Assembly: GCF_000412335.2 (NCBI RefSeq)
Contig: NZ_KE161030.1
Span: 1,787,528-1,851,527 of the forward strand
Direction of reading: 5' to 3'
DNA length: 64,000 bases
Origin: Cedecea davisae DSM 4568
Lineage (GTDB): Bacteria; Pseudomonadota; Gammaproteobacteria; Enterobacterales; Enterobacteriaceae
Below are positions 26,916-39,478 of this stretch, in pieces. Both the position numbers and the translations under genes were made by a program. Position 1 is the stretch's first letter. Each line of letters opens with the position of its first letter. The notes beneath the pieces are model-generated. The model worked only from the letters and a program-made list of their open reading frames with translations, was not told where the DNA came from and searched no databases.

Positions 26916-27644
26916 TCATGCTTCGCTTTCCCAGGCGTGCGGGGCAAATAAGTATCCTTTGTTGCGCACGGTTTTAATGCGGAAGGGTTCTGTCGCATTA
27001 TCGAGCAGCTTTTTACGCAGGCGAGAAATCGCTACGTCGACGCTGCGATCCATACCGTCATAGGTTACGCCACGCAGGTTCTTCAGCAGCGCATCACGGT
27101 CCATTATCTGGCCTGCATGAGTGGCCAGCTCCCACAGTAAGTCAAAGTCAGCGGTAGAAAGCACAACATTTTCTGCCCCAAGCGTGACCTGGCGGTTAAG
27201 CGGGTCGATGCACAGAGTGCCAAAGCGTATCGCTTTATGGGGCTTGAGGTTACTGGCCGTTGTATCCGCCGTATGCTGGGCCGACACACGCTGGCGCAGA
27301 TGCAGCCGCAGGCGAGCCAGCAGCACCGCAGGCGGCGTGGTTTTCAGAATATAATCATTAGCGCCCATCTCGAGCGAAAGGATGTGGTTCATGTCGCTGT
27401 CCAGCGAGGTCAGCAGCACAATCGGGCCGTCCCACTGCGGGCGTAGATCCCGACACAATGTCATCCCGTCTTTACCCGGAAGCATAATATCGAGCAGCAC
27501 CAGGTCAGGTTGCTGTTGTTGAATAACCGCTTCGGCACGATCGCCGCGGGTTTCAACGATAACATCAATGTCGTGTTTCCCGAGGTAGGCCGCTATCAGG
27601 CCGCCTACTTCCGGGTCGTCTTCCACATAAACAATTTTGCTCAT
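26916..27644 (-). CDS. rstA: Two-component response regulator RstA
   Basis: 242 residues of the OmpR/PhoB class. The receiver domain (1-120) has the phosphoacceptor Asp in LVLLDIMLPGKDG (about 52), acidic pair EDD near the N terminus, and Lys in ILKTTPP. A linker of about 20 residues is followed by a winged-helix DNA-binding domain ending FRIKTVRNKGYLFAPHAWE. It is almost the same length as E. coli RstA (239). Its cognate kinase gene is 716 bp downstream on the same strand rather than adjacent. Confidence 0.97.
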   Translation of the reverse strand: MSKIVYVEDDPEVGGLIAAYLGKHDIDVIVETRGDRAEAVIQQQQPDLVLLDIMLPGKDGMTLCRDLRPQWDGPIVLLTSLDSDMNHILSLEMGANDYILKTTPPAVLLARLRLHLRQRVSAQHTADTTASNLKPHKAIRFGTLCIDPLNRQVTLGAENVVLSTADFDLLWELATHAGQIMDRDALLKNLRGVTYDGMDRSVDVAISRLRKKLLDNATEPFRIKTVRNKGYLFAPHAWESEA

Positions 27645-27722
27645 AACCTGCCGCGTTGGCTGTTAAAGAAATAAACATACAATGATGCAATAGATTACAC
27701 CATTAATGGTTGGTAAACAGTT

Positions 27723-28496
27723 TTAGCGCAGGTGGCGCCCGCCGTCGACCGCATGACTGCGCCCGGTAACGTAGCGGCTGGCTAACAGATATTCCACCAG
27801 GTTAACGACCTCCTGTTCACCCGGCGCGATTTTCATCAACGATTTATTTAACGCGCGTTGGCGATACTCCGCATCATCACTTTCATTAAACATAATCAGG
27901 GCAGGGGCGATGGCGTTAACCTTAACCTCAGGCGCAAGTTTGAGCGCGAAAGAGAGCGTCATGTTTTCAAGTGCGGCTTTGCTGGCGGCATAAGCGATAT
28001 GCTTGTCGCTCCCACGCTCTGCGACATAATCGGTGATGTGAATAATATCGCTGCCGCCCTGGCCGTGGCCGCGCAACAACGCTTCTAATTCGTGGTTGAG
28101 CAAATAGGGCGTGGCAACGTGGATTTGCATCATCGCATTAAGCGTTTCACTTAGCGGCGTGTGGCGACTTTCCGGCTGCCATTCGCTGGCATTGTGGATT
28201 ATTGCACGTAATGAAGGAGTCAACGCTTTCACCTGCTCCGCAAATCGGAGTATCCCTTCAGTGCTAGAAAAATCCGCATGCAGGCAGGTTACGCCAGCAT
28301 GTTCGAGGGCGTCGATTGAGGAGTGTCGGGTGCGATAGCTGATAATCAGCGGCTGCCCCTTTGCAATAAACTGTTGAGCCAGCGCCAGGCCAATACGTTT
28401 CCCGGCGCCGGTTATCAGAATAGGACGGTTAATAGCAATTCTCCCCTTAGAATGTATCTGCCGGGGGAGTAATGCTTCTAGCCCACCAGCATCCAT
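27723..28496 (-). CDS. folM: Dihydromonapterin reductase FolM (SDR family)
   Basis: Reduces dihydromonapterin to tetrahydromonapterin with NADPH. Short-chain dehydrogenase with nucleotide-binding ILITGAGKRIG and catalytic Tyr-Lys in AYAASKAALENMT; it aligns with E. coli FolM (240 residues). The start is doubtful. ATG 28496 overlaps the end of ydgI by 19 bp and gives about 20 residues not found in FolM. A better ribosome site, AGGGGAG, precedes the in-frame ATT at 28431-28433 by seven bases, exactly where the family N terminus (NRPILITG) falls, so a non-canonical ATT start is possible. It probably lies in an operon with ydgI. Confidence 0.9.
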   Translation of the reverse strand: MDAGGLEALLPRQIHSKGRIAINRPILITGAGKRIGLALAQQFIAKGQPLIISYRTRHSSIDALEHAGVTCLHADFSSTEGILRFAEQVKALTPSLRAIIHNASEWQPESRHTPLSETLNAMMQIHVATPYLLNHELEALLRGHGQGGSDIIHITDYVAERGSDKHIAYAASKAALENMTLSFALKLAPEVKVNAIAPALIMFNESDDAEYRQRALNKSLMKIAPGEQEVVNLVEYLLASRYVTGRSHAVDGGRHLR

Positions 28497-29860
28497 GTTG
28501 CCGGGAATGCTGCCAGCAGCATCAGGCAAATAACGGTTCGCTCTTTTAGGTTAAGCGATTTTTCGTGCATGTGGGTACTGCGGGCATACATAAACACCAG
28601 CAGCCCTGGAGCATAAAGTACCACTGAAAGCAGTAAATGCATCGGGCCTGATGCATAAAGCAACCACAGGCCATAAACGCAGGCACCCACGCCAATTGCC
28701 TTGTGCAGAGGGCGACTGGCGACTTTCAGCAGGTATGCGCCGACCAGGAAATAGGGCACCAGAATCATTTCCGAGGCGATGGTCAGCAGGGTGTTGTAGT
28801 CCGAGCCGGTAAGCCAAATTAATACCAGACAGACCTGCACGCTAATATTAGTTAGCCACAGCGATGCCGACGGAGCGTTGTTTTTATTCTGACGGGCGAA
28901 CATCTTCGGAAAGGCTTTATGGGTAGCCGCCAGCAGCGGGACTTCCGCTGCCATGATTGTCCAGCTCAGATAAGCGCCGCATACGGAAACAATAAGCCCG
29001 GCGGCAATAATAATCTCGCCCCACGGCCCCATCATTTCAACCATCAGGCCAGCCATCGACGGATTGCGCATTGCCGCCAGCTCCGGGCGGGCCACTACGC
29101 CAAGCGAAAGTAGAGTGACCAGCAGGTAAACGACCAGGGCGGAGACCACGGCCAACAGCGTTGCGCGACCAACATCTTTTTTATTTCTTGCACGAGCCGA
29201 AACAACCACCGCGCCCTCAACGCCGATAAATACCCACAGGGTGATGAGCATAGTATTTTTCACCTGCTCCCAGACGGGCACGCCGAGCTTGAGGCCGGTG
29301 AAATCGAGGGTGAATGTCGGGAGTTTGAACGCCATAAAGGCCAGAACCACAAACATACCCAGCGGCAAGAGTTTTGCTAGCGTGGCTACAAGATTGATGC
29401 TGGCTGCGGTCTGTACGCCGCGCAGCACCAGCCAGTGCACCATCCACAATAGTATCGAAGCGCCTACGATAGACTGCCAGGTGTTCCCGTCGCCGAACAG
29501 CCGAATCTCGGGCGTGTCGGTAAAGAAACTGAGAGCGGAAAAGACGATAACCAGGTAGGAAACGTTGGCGATAACGGCGCACAGCCAGTAGCCCCAGGCC
29601 GAGCAAAATCCAATGAGCTCGCCGAACCCTTCGCGCGCATAAGTAAATATGCCGCCATCGAGATCGGGGCGCAGGCGCGTCAGTACCAGCATCGCCAGCG
29701 CCAGCAGCAGGATACCTACGCCGGTGATTGCCCAGCCAATAAGCAGGGCCGCAGGGCTAGCGACAGCGGCCATATTCTGCGGCAGGCTGAATACTCCCGC
29801 GCCGAGCATAGAGCTTAATACCAGAGCGGTTAGCGCCGCGAGGCCGAGTTTCTTTTCCAT
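28478..29860 (-). CDS. ydgI: YdgI, APC-superfamily basic amino acid/polyamine antiporter (ArcD-like)
   Basis: 460 residues, as in E. coli YdgI, and nearly identical in many stretches. About 12 membrane segments. The N-terminal SSMLGAGVFSLPQNMA motif (about 15-30) is the APC substrate-binding loop. It is predicted to exchange arginine for ornithine by similarity to ArcD, though this is not shown for YdgI. ATG 29860 is preferred to the upstream in-frame start at 29914 because it matches the family start. Confidence 0.93.
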   Translation of the reverse strand: MEKKLGLAALTALVLSSMLGAGVFSLPQNMAAVASPAALLIGWAITGVGILLLALAMLVLTRLRPDLDGGIFTYAREGFGELIGFCSAWGYWLCAVIANVSYLVIVFSALSFFTDTPEIRLFGDGNTWQSIVGASILLWMVHWLVLRGVQTAASINLVATLAKLLPLGMFVVLAFMAFKLPTFTLDFTGLKLGVPVWEQVKNTMLITLWVFIGVEGAVVVSARARNKKDVGRATLLAVVSALVVYLLVTLLSLGVVARPELAAMRNPSMAGLMVEMMGPWGEIIIAAGLIVSVCGAYLSWTIMAAEVPLLAATHKAFPKMFARQNKNNAPSASLWLTNISVQVCLVLIWLTGSDYNTLLTIASEMILVPYFLVGAYLLKVASRPLHKAIGVGACVYGLWLLYASGPMHLLLSVVLYAPGLLVFMYARSTHMHEKSLNLKERTVICLMLLAAFPATWMLVG

Positions 29861-30002
29861 AGAGGTCCTGTAAAGAGTTAAGGGATCCAGCATAATTATT
29901 ATGCTTTTACGCATATAAATAGAGGATCACGCTAAGGCGCGGGATTCTACGGAGTGTGAACACTGCTTGCAATGAGCTGAGCCATAAAATGAACTGAATG
30001 GC

Positions 30003-30029
30003 AAAAAAAAGGGCAGCTTTCGCCGCCCT
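30003..30029 (-). terminator. Terminator of ydgH
   Basis: Minus strand AGGGCGGC-GAA-AGCTGCCCT with one G-U pair, followed by eight T (30010-30003), 19 bases past the ydgH stop. Confidence 0.85.
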
Positions 30030-30047
30030 GAGGTTTTTTAACGCACC

Positions 30048-30992
30048 TTATTTATACAGGTCTGCGCTAATGGTGATGTTATTACCACGCTCCTGCCACT
30101 GGCGGGTAATGTGGTAGAACTTGGCACCTTTTTTAGCCGCGCGTTTGGCGACCTGGTAGGAGATCTCGGTCATGTTGCCGTAGTTCCCTGTGAACTGAAT
30201 ATTATCAAACGGCACCATTTGGGCTGCGGTGATTTTATTCACTTCTTCGATCTTAGTCCCGTCCGGTAAAGTGACGGTGTAACGGCCACCTTTAGAGCTT
30301 TGAGTCTCGAAGAAACGGCCCACGTCGCTGGACGGCGCTTCGGAAGAGGCGATACCCGGGATTTCAACCTGTTTCGCCGCCGCGCCACCGGCCGCTAATG
30401 CCGCTTTACCTGCTTCAGAGTTAGCCGGCAGCAGGTCCGGGCTCTGAACCACACGCTGTTTAGCATCGGCTTTGTAAATGAATGCGGTAACGCGCTGGTT
30501 TCCGCCCTGGTTAGCATCAACCTGGCGCACGATGAAGAATGAGGCGGCACCTTTGTTGCGTGCGGCTTTCGTTATCGCATCATTCACTTCAGGCTGGCTG
30601 CGGTAGAAACCCTGAACGGTCACGGTATCGAAAGGCTCAAGCTTAAAGGCCTGCTCTTTCGGCAGTTCCACAATGCCGTTAATTACGCGGTTTTTGATCG
30701 CATCTGCTTTTGGTGCGTCGGCTTTGTACACATCCGCTATTACACGAGCATTGCCGCTTTCCCCGATGAAATTGCTGTCCAGTACATAGAAAGAGGCCGC
30801 GCCAATTTCATCCGCACGGTGAGAAACAGCAGACACAGCATCGCCGATGGCGTTAAAGCGCCCGGTGACGGTGATACGATCGTAGGGTTTAAGAGCAGAT
30901 GCTTGTTCAGGCGTCAGTTCTGTCGCAGCCTGAGCGGACAGCGAAGTAACAGAAATAAGAGCTGACGCCAGAAGGGTGTTCTTGAGATTCAT
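30048..30992 (-). CDS. ydgH: YdgH, periplasmic DUF1471-repeat protein
   Basis: 314 residues, the length of E. coli YdgH. A cleavable signal peptide ends SAQA at about 22. Three DUF1471 (YhcN/BhsA-type) modules follow, at about 35-95, 125-180 and 255-314, each with the phrase RITVTGRFNAIGDA-, DTVTVQGFYRSQPEV- or DNIQFTGNYGNMTEI- and a later AASFY/AKFYHI strand. Such proteins act in stress and envelope responses; the exact role of YdgH is not settled. It is a single-gene unit with its own terminator. Confidence 0.95.
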   Translation of the reverse strand: MNLKNTLLASALISVTSLSAQAATELTPEQASALKPYDRITVTGRFNAIGDAVSAVSHRADEIGAASFYVLDSNFIGESGNARVIADVYKADAPKADAIKNRVINGIVELPKEQAFKLEPFDTVTVQGFYRSQPEVNDAITKAARNKGAASFFIVRQVDANQGGNQRVTAFIYKADAKQRVVQSPDLLPANSEAGKAALAAGGAAAKQVEIPGIASSEAPSSDVGRFFETQSSKGGRYTVTLPDGTKIEEVNKITAAQMVPFDNIQFTGNYGNMTEISYQVAKRAAKKGAKFYHITRQWQERGNNITISADLYK

Positions 30993-31154
30993 AAAAATAA
31001 TCCTTCGCCTTGCGCAAAATGAGTGCTGATACTGCGTTCTCTGATAATGACAGGTTAACGGCCGATTATGGCACTGAAATTAAGGCTAATCTACAACCGT
31101 TTGCTTGGCGATAAGTGCCGCTAAAGTCTAAATCCGGCATGGGGTTTCTGTTTC

Positions 31155-31245
31155 TCAGCCCATATAACCGGCGATGCCATCCCACAGTAGTTTGATTGCG
31201 GTTATCACCAGCAAAAGCAAAAAGTAAATCCGGCTGTAATGGGGA
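31155..31245 (-). pseudogene. Remnant: C-terminal end of a membrane transporter
   Basis: In the 787-bp gap between ydgH and pntA the minus strand reads HYSRIYFLLLLVITAIKL and then LWDGIAGYMG before TGA at 31157-31155. It resembles the last transmembrane helix of a TauE/SafE-type exporter, but no further gene is upstream. The rest of the gap shows no convincing gene. The pntA promoter should lie in 31430-31779. Confidence 0.35.
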
Positions 31246-31572
31246 ATGGTGCAAGGAATGGCTGCGGGTTCGCATGGTGTACTACAGTTACCGGGACTGC
31301 GAGCACTGGCCGTTGAGGCGATTGATGAGGGGATTCGACTACTTGCGGCGGCGATCCAGGATTATATTGCTGCTGGAGAAAAAAGATAAGTTGAAAAAAT
31401 AGCCTTTGAAGTCTGAAGCCTGCTAAAGATTATGACTTATTTGGTTAATTTATTGTTAATTGCTGGTTTTGCTATGAGTAAGAATCATGTTGACGGGCTT
31501 CTATTAAGCGTATTATCAGGCTCTGAGGGTTAAATAGCGGTAAAAACGACTGCCTGGGTGCCGCAGCACTAA

Positions 31573-33306
<1,734 letters not shown>

Positions 33307-33313
33307 GGGGTAA

Positions 33314-34705
<1,392 letters not shown>

Positions 34706-34728
34706 GTTTGCAATACGCTGTTCACGAG

Positions 34729-34754
34729 GCCGCCCAAAGGGGCGGCTTTTTTTT
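34729..34754 (+). terminator. Terminator of pntAB
   Basis: GCCGCCC-AAA-GGGGCGGC followed by eight T, about 25 bases after the pntB stop. Confidence 0.9.
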
Positions 34755-34940
34755 GTCTGAACGGAACAGAGCACTATCCCGAAGGCAATAAATAGGGCAC
34801 TAACCAGATGGAAACTCTGCACAGGAAGGTCAAGAAACAGAATGCTTAAGACGCCGCCGCTCAGTGGGATCGGAGATGTAGGGGCGGTGATGCCGCAAGG
34901 CGGGGTGATGGTTGAGGCCGACAGAGCGGTACTCGATTAT
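34750..34940 (-). pseudogene. Remnant: C-terminal part of an EamA/DMT-type transporter
   Basis: In the 331-bp gap between pntB and uspE the minus strand reads PIPLSGGVLSILFLDL, then PVQSFHLVSALFIAFGIVL. This is the usual last two helices of a DMT-family exporter. No start or N-terminal half is nearby, and the frame runs on into the pntB terminator. It is a decayed fragment; edges are approximate. Confidence 0.45.
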
Positions 34941-34986
34941 TTGCGAGGGGCGATTATCCGCCTTGATGATAACGCCTGAAGGCCAA

Positions 34987-35014
34987 TAAAAAGCCCGCCA
35001 GATTGGTGGCGGGC
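34987..35014 (-). terminator. Terminator of uspE
   Basis: On the minus strand AGCCCGCCA pairs with TGGCGGGCT and a T-run follows at 34991-34987, about 22 bases past the uspE stop. Confidence 0.85.
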
Positions 35015-35036
35015 TGCATTACTTCAGAGGCTTCAG

Positions 35037-35987
35037 CTAGTCGTCTTCGGGGTCATCCAGCTCGACCGGCGTCTGGTAATCGTCCGGTTTTATCACCAGT
35101 AGATCACAGCGAAGATGGTCGATAACCTGCTCGGCGGTGTTGCCAAGAAATGCCGCCGACAGGCCTGTTCGCCCAACCGTGCCCAGAACAACAATCCCCG
35201 CCTGGAGATGTTCCGCCATATCGGGAATCACTTCCTCGGGCAGCCCTTTCTCGACGTGGGTCATTTTTTCATCAATGGCGTATTTCTGACGCAGCGCCTT
35301 CATCGCAACGAGGTGCTGGCCGCGAATCGCATCGTTGTACACGCTGGGATCAAAGTCGGGGAGTTCAATAGCAATATTGATTGGGGTCACCGGGTAGGCG
35401 CCAATCAAATGCACTTCGGTGTGGTTAACATCGTCGGCAAGCTTAAGGGTCTCTTTAACCAGCTTTTCGTTCAGCGCATTGTGGTACAGCTCTTCGCTGG
35501 CCAGGTTAACCGCCACCAGCGCCTTACCGCCTTCCGGCCAGGGCTGATCTTTAACCATCCACACTGGGCAAGGACATTTGCGCAGCAAATGCCAGTCGGT
35601 AGGCGTAAAGATAACCGCTTCCAGCTTATCGTGCTGGTGCGCCATTTTTAGCATCAGGTCGTGGCCGCCGGCGATCACTTCCTGGATGATGGCTTCAAAC
35701 GGGCGGTTATGCCACACCACTTTGATATCAATAGGAATACCGGCTTCGATGTAGTACTGGGCCTGCTGTTTGATCCAGGCCGTGCGCTGGCTGATAACGC
35801 CTTTGCGCATCGCCGTACGTTCGTCAGGTGACAGAAGCGTGGTCATTTCGTAGGAAAAGTCATAGATGGGCAGGAAGGCTTTGATTCTGCCGCCAATCCG
35901 TTGATGCAAATAAACAGCTCGCCGCAGGGCAGGTTGATCGTCCTGGTTGGGGTCAATCGCGACTAGCATGTTTTGGTAGTTTGCCAT
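35037..35987 (-). CDS. uspE: Universal stress protein E
   Basis: 316 residues, the E. coli length. Two tandem Usp domains of about 150 residues each. The second ends [23 protein letters not shown], a conserved Usp motif. In E. coli it is tied to cell aggregation, motility and resistance to DNA damage and is induced in stationary phase. AAGGAGAC precedes ATG 35987. It follows fnr on the same strand, as in E. coli, but a palindrome lies between them. In E. coli K-12 uspE is far from pntB; here they are neighbours. Confidence 0.96.
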   Translation of the reverse strand: MANYQNMLVAIDPNQDDQPALRRAVYLHQRIGGRIKAFLPIYDFSYEMTTLLSPDERTAMRKGVISQRTAWIKQQAQYYIEAGIPIDIKVVWHNRPFEAIIQEVIAGGHDLMLKMAHQHDKLEAVIFTPTDWHLLRKCPCPVWMVKDQPWPEGGKALVAVNLASEELYHNALNEKLVKETLKLADDVNHTEVHLIGAYPVTPINIAIELPDFDPSVYNDAIRGQHLVAMKALRQKYAIDEKMTHVEKGLPEEVIPDMAEHLQAGIVVLGTVGRTGLSAAFLGNTAEQVIDHLRCDLLVIKPDDYQTPVELDDPEDD

Positions 35988-36069
35988 ACAGGTCTCCTTA
36001 CAACTGCTTAACCACAGTCTGTAAAGTAAGATTAACCCATAAGCAGGGAATGAAACAGGTGGGCAGCCC

Positions 36070-36108
36070 TTGCCGGATCAATAAAACAGAGAAAAGGCGA
36101 TCCGGCAA
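36070..36108. repeat. Inverted repeat between fnr and uspE
   Basis: TTGCCGGATC (36070-36079) and GATCCGGCAA (36099-36108) are perfect complements around a 19-base loop, just past the fnr stop. It lacks a T-run, so it is either a REP-like element or an RNA 3' end stabiliser. Confidence 0.55.
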
Positions 36109-36121
36109 AGGAGGGCGGTTA

Positions 36122-36874
36122 TCACGCGACGCTGCGCGACTGACCCGCTAAATCAGAGAGCAGGTCGATATTCTCGATGGTGATGTATTTGCCCTTCACC
36201 GCCAGCATGCCGCTTTTCTGGAAGCGACCCAGCAGGCGGCTGATGGTTTCAACCGTCAGACCGAGATAGTTACCGATGTCACCGCGCGTCATGGTCAGGC
36301 GGAACTCACGCGGAGAGAAACCACGCTGGGCGAAGCGACGGGACAGGTTATAAATGAACGCCGCCAGGCGCTCTTCAGCATTCTTCTTGGACAACAGCAG
36401 GATCATGTCCTGGTCGCCTTTGATCTCGCCGCTCATCAGGCGCATCATCTGCTGACGCAGGCTCGGCATCTTGCCGGACAGGTCATCAAGCGTCTCAAAC
36501 GGGATTTCACAAACCATTGAGGTTTCCAGCGCCTGAGCAAAGCTCGGATGGTGGCCGGTGCCGATGGCGTCAAAGCCGACCAGGTCGCCCGCCAGATGGA
36601 AGCCGGTGATCTGCTCATCGCCCTGTTCGGTAATGGTGTAGCTTTTTATGGTGCCTGAGCGAATAGCGTATAGCGATTTCAGTTCATCACCCGCTTTAAA
36701 CAGGGTTTGTCCCTTTTGAATCGGTTTTTTACGCTCGATGATATTATCGAGCTGATCGAGTTCATGCTCATTAAGCGTGAAGGGGATGCATAATTGGCTA
36801 ATGCTGCAATCCTGGCAATGGATAGCGCAGCCGCCAGACTGAATTCGTCGAATAATACGCTTTTCAGGGATCAT
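36122..36874 (-). CDS. fnr: FNR, anaerobic transcriptional regulator
   Basis: 250 residues, nearly identical to E. coli FNR. The N-terminal cysteines for the 4Fe-4S cluster are C20, C23 and C29, with C122 in the central domain ([11 protein letters not shown]). The cNMP-binding-like domain precedes the C-terminal Crp-type HTH, where [11 protein letters not shown] is the DNA-recognition helix. It activates anaerobic respiration genes and represses aerobic ones. The in-frame ORF extends 40 codons upstream, but ATG 36874 is the family start. An FNR box lies 19 bp upstream of that start. Confidence 0.98.
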   Translation of the reverse strand: MIPEKRIIRRIQSGGCAIHCQDCSISQLCIPFTLNEHELDQLDNIIERKKPIQKGQTLFKAGDELKSLYAIRSGTIKSYTITEQGDEQITGFHLAGDLVGFDAIGTGHHPSFAQALETSMVCEIPFETLDDLSGKMPSLRQQMMRLMSGEIKGDQDMILLLSKKNAEERLAAFIYNLSRRFAQRGFSPREFRLTMTRGDIGNYLGLTVETISRLLGRFQKSGMLAVKGKYITIENIDLLSDLAGQSRSVA

Positions 36875-36893
36875 AGATATGCTCTGACCGTAA

Positions 36894-36907
36894 TTGATAT
36901 TGGTCAA
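36894..36907. promoter_or_regulatory. FNR box in the fnr promoter
   Basis: TTGAC-CAAT-ATCAA on the minus strand (TTGATATTGGTCAA on the plus strand) differs from TTGAT-N4-ATCAA at one base. It is 19 bp before the fnr start and matches the autoregulatory site known in E. coli. Confidence 0.8.
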
Positions 36908-37071
36908 TTTTAACATCTTTTTGCCGGTAGAGTAAGTCTGGCAGAACGCTATTCGGATGATCATAGAGGATGGCGGCAAAAAATAACTCGCCATCTCTTT
37001 GAATTTGTTGAAACGTTAAAGAACGGCGTCCTTATTCTGGAAAAAATAGCCGCACTTTTGGCACTATTTGC

Positions 37072-37587
37072 TTACAGCAATAAATAACCTTCATGTCGCA
37101 AAAGCCATTCTTTACGCGCAACGCCGCCCGCATACCCGGTCATTGTGCCGTTGCGGCCGATAACGCGATGGCAGGGCACGACGATACTTACCGGGTTGGA
37201 GCCATTGGCGGCGCCAACCGCTCTTGCAGCACCGGCGCGGCCTAGCTGTTCGGCAAGCTCTCCGTAATGCATCACTTTTCCGCACGGTATATCGCGCAGC
37301 GCCTGCCAGACCTGGCGCTGAAAATCGGTGCCTGCGGTTGCCGTCGGCAGAGCGTCTATTACCGCCAAATCGCCTTCAAAATAGTCACGCAGCTTGTCGC
37401 TCAGCCCGTTGGGGTTAACGCTGCCAATACGCTGAAATCCCCGGGTGCCATAATGAATATTCAGCAACTGCTCCATGCGGGAGCTATGCTCTTCCCACTC
37501 CACGGCTCGCAGATTGAATTGCTCGTCGCATAAAATCCATAGTGGACCTACCGGGGTGTCAATTTTATCTTCCAGTATCGTCAGCAC
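37072..37587 (-). CDS. ogt: Methylated-DNA--protein-cysteine methyltransferase Ogt
   Basis: Repairs O6-alkylguanine and O4-alkylthymine by transfer to its own cysteine. 171 residues from a GTG start at 37587, the E. coli length; the ORF extends 28 codons upstream without similarity, and GGAG precedes the GTG. The active-site motif is [10 protein letters not shown] (Cys near 139), with the Arg finger in [12 protein letters not shown]. The last residues [14 protein letters not shown] are the same as E. coli. Confidence 0.96.
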   Translation of the reverse strand: MLTILEDKIDTPVGPLWILCDEQFNLRAVEWEEHSSRMEQLLNIHYGTRGFQRIGSVNPNGLSDKLRDYFEGDLAVIDALPTATAGTDFQRQVWQALRDIPCGKVMHYGELAEQLGRAGAARAVGAANGSNPVSIVVPCHRVIGRNGTMTGYAGGVARKEWLLRHEGYLLL

Positions 37588-37966
37588 AGCTTGCTCCGTT
37601 TCACGCAGGCGAGGGCGAATGCCCGGGCCAATTATCCGAAGCAAAAGATAGCACGCGCTGCCGGAAGGCAACCAGACCCCAAAAGGATTAGCATAATAAC
37701 CGGGCTCGCCTGCGGGTAGATTTATTCATAGATGAGATAAATAAAATGCTGCTCAGGCAGGCCTGATGGCGGAATTATTATTTATTCGTGAGTCTGTTAT
37801 TTATTTCACGTTTTGTTAACGAACAGGCAAAGCGATTATTTGCGGTTGCGGAATCTGAGTTTCCAAATAATGAACTGCCGAACCGATGGCTTTGCGCCCG
37901 GCAGACCCGTTGAGCCGGGGCAAATGCGAGGTTATAGTAGCCGCAGATAATGCAGGAGGATTGACC

Positions 37967-38530
37967 GTGAACCTTGACGACAAATCGCTTTTTCTTGACG
38001 CCATGGAGGATGTCAAGCCGCTGAAAAACTGCGCGGACAGCCAGTGGATCAAACCTCAAAAAGAGCACATCGTCGCTAAGCCGGACCTGCTCCAGCTGGA
38101 TAACTTCCTGACTACAGATTTTTTGGAAATCGTGCCGCTGGGTACGCAGCTTGAGTATAAACGGGAAGGGCTGCAAAACGGCGTGCTGGACAAGCTGCGC
38201 CAGGGAAAATACAGCCAGCAGGCGAGCCTGAACCTGCTGCGCCAGCCGGTGGAACGCTGCCGCCAACTGCTGTTCGCTTACATTATGCAGGCGAAGCAGG
38301 ACGGCCTGCGTAATTTGCTGATCGTTCATGGCAAAGGGCGCGAAGATAAATCTCACCCCAATGTAGTGCGCAGTTTTCTCGCCCGCTGGCTGGTGGAATT
38401 CGACGAAGTTCAGGCTTTTTGCGTGGCGATGCCGCACCACGGCGGGAGCGGTGCCTGCTATGTGGCGCTGAAAAAGTCCGAGCAGGCCAAGCTCGAAACC
38501 TGGGAAAAACACGCCAAGCGCAGCCGCTGA
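37967..38530 (+). CDS. smrA: SmrA, Smr-domain DNA endonuclease
   Basis: 187 residues from GTG 37967, which has AGGAGG seven bases upstream; earlier in-frame codons have no similarity. Length and sequence match E. coli SmrA (YdaL). The Smr domain (about 85-187) contains LDLLRQ-like NLLRQPVERCR, the LLIVHGKGR motif and the final AMPHHGGSGACYVALK, typical of MutS2-type Smr nucleases. Purified E. coli protein nicks DNA; the cellular role is unknown. A hairpin GCGCAGCCG/CGGCTGCGC overlaps its stop codon. Confidence 0.94.
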   Translation: MNLDDKSLFLDAMEDVKPLKNCADSQWIKPQKEHIVAKPDLLQLDNFLTTDFLEIVPLGTQLEYKREGLQNGVLDKLRQGKYSQQASLNLLRQPVERCRQLLFAYIMQAKQDGLRNLLIVHGKGREDKSHPNVVRSFLARWLVEFDEVQAFCVAMPHHGGSGACYVALKKSEQAKLETWEKHAKRSR

Positions 38531-38554
38531 AAAAACGGCTGCGCTTCGTTATTT

Positions 38555-39478
38555 TTAACCCGGCATAGATTTCCGAATCGAAGAAAGCAAGATTTGTGCG
38601 GCGGTTGAAAGCGGCCTGTCCACCCGGGTGAGAATGCCGATAGGCTCTCCTGCGCCCGGAATGGCGACCGGCAGCGCGGTCAGCGTGCCCTGGCGCAAAT
38701 CATCCTTCACCGCGCCGGACGGCACAAACCAGACGTAGTTGTAGTCCACGGTAAGCTGACGCGAAAGCGAGGCAGAAAGAGTCTCGATGCAGGTCGAAGG
38801 CAGCTTGCAGCCCTGGGCCGCCAGCAGCGATTCGGCGTTATCACGCGGCACCGTTCCCTGCGGCGAAACGACGGCGGGCCACTCCATCACCCGGCTCAGG
38901 GTAATGTTTTCATGCAGCAGAGGGTGGTTAGGGCGCACCACCAGCTTCAGCGACTCAAGGAATAGTAGCTCATAATTTAGCCCGGTCATCAGCTCCGGGT
39001 CAGACATCCTCCCGATGCCCAAATCCAGTTCACCGGACTTAAGCCCCGCCAGCAGCATGGTGTTATTCATGGTGCCAACCTGAAGCGTCACGTCGCTTTG
39101 TTGCTTATGAAACTCGCCAATTACGGTCGGCAAAATGCCCAGGGCAGCGGTTGGCAAAGCGCCAATTCTCACCACATCCGGGCCGTTTTCGTCTTTGCGG
39201 TTAAACGACTGCCCGGCATGATTCAGGGCGTCGAGAACTTTAACCGCATGGGTCAAAAACTGCTCGCCCGTCAGGGTTAATTGCGCGCCGAGGCGGCCAC
39301 GTTCGAACAGGCGGGTGCCGGTCAACTGCTCCAGTTCATTAAGGGTTTTGGAGAGCGCTGGCTGGCTAAGGTTAAGGGTTTCAGCCGCGCGACCCAGGGT
39401 TCCCTGCTGGGCGACGGCTACGAAAGTATGCAAATGGCGCAGGCGAATGCGCTGACTGAAAAGAGCATTTTTTTCCAT
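38555..39478 (-). CDS. LysR-family regulator, PcaQ-like
   Basis: 307 residues from ATG 39478. The N-terminal winged HTH (LRHLHTFVAVAQQGTLGRAAETLNLSQPALSKTLNELE, about residues 10-47) has the order and spacing of PcaQ, the regulator of protocatechuate genes, and the effector domain shows VRIGALPTAALGILP and DLGIGRM. No pca genes are seen here; it is divergent from hglS/ydcJ and could regulate that gene and the esterase. The substrate and gene name are uncertain. Confidence 0.8.
   Translation of the reverse strand: MEKNALFSQRIRLRHLHTFVAVAQQGTLGRAAETLNLSQPALSKTLNELEQLTGTRLFERGRLGAQLTLTGEQFLTHAVKVLDALNHAGQSFNRKDENGPDVVRIGALPTAALGILPTVIGEFHKQQSDVTLQVGTMNNTMLLAGLKSGELDLGIGRMSDPELMTGLNYELLFLESLKLVVRPNHPLLHENITLSRVMEWPAVVSPQGTVPRDNAESLLAAQGCKLPSTCIETLSASLSRQLTVDYNYVWFVPSGAVKDDLRQGTLTALPVAIPGAGEPIGILTRVDRPLSTAAQILLSSIRKSMPG

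Noticed and set aside
31196..31402. 68-codon plus-strand frame before pntA, and the alternative plus reading GVLQLPGLRALAVEAIDEG
   Set aside because: Neither has a ribosome site or recognised similarity; the region looks like decayed sequence.
34870..34979. Plus-strand reading MPQGGVMVEADRAVLDYLRGA between pntB and uspE
   Set aside because: No recognised family and short; the opposite strand matches a DMT exporter tail better.
36875..36994. 40-codon N-terminal extension of FNR
   Set aside because: It crosses the FNR box and promoter; the E. coli start MIPEKRI fits at 36874.
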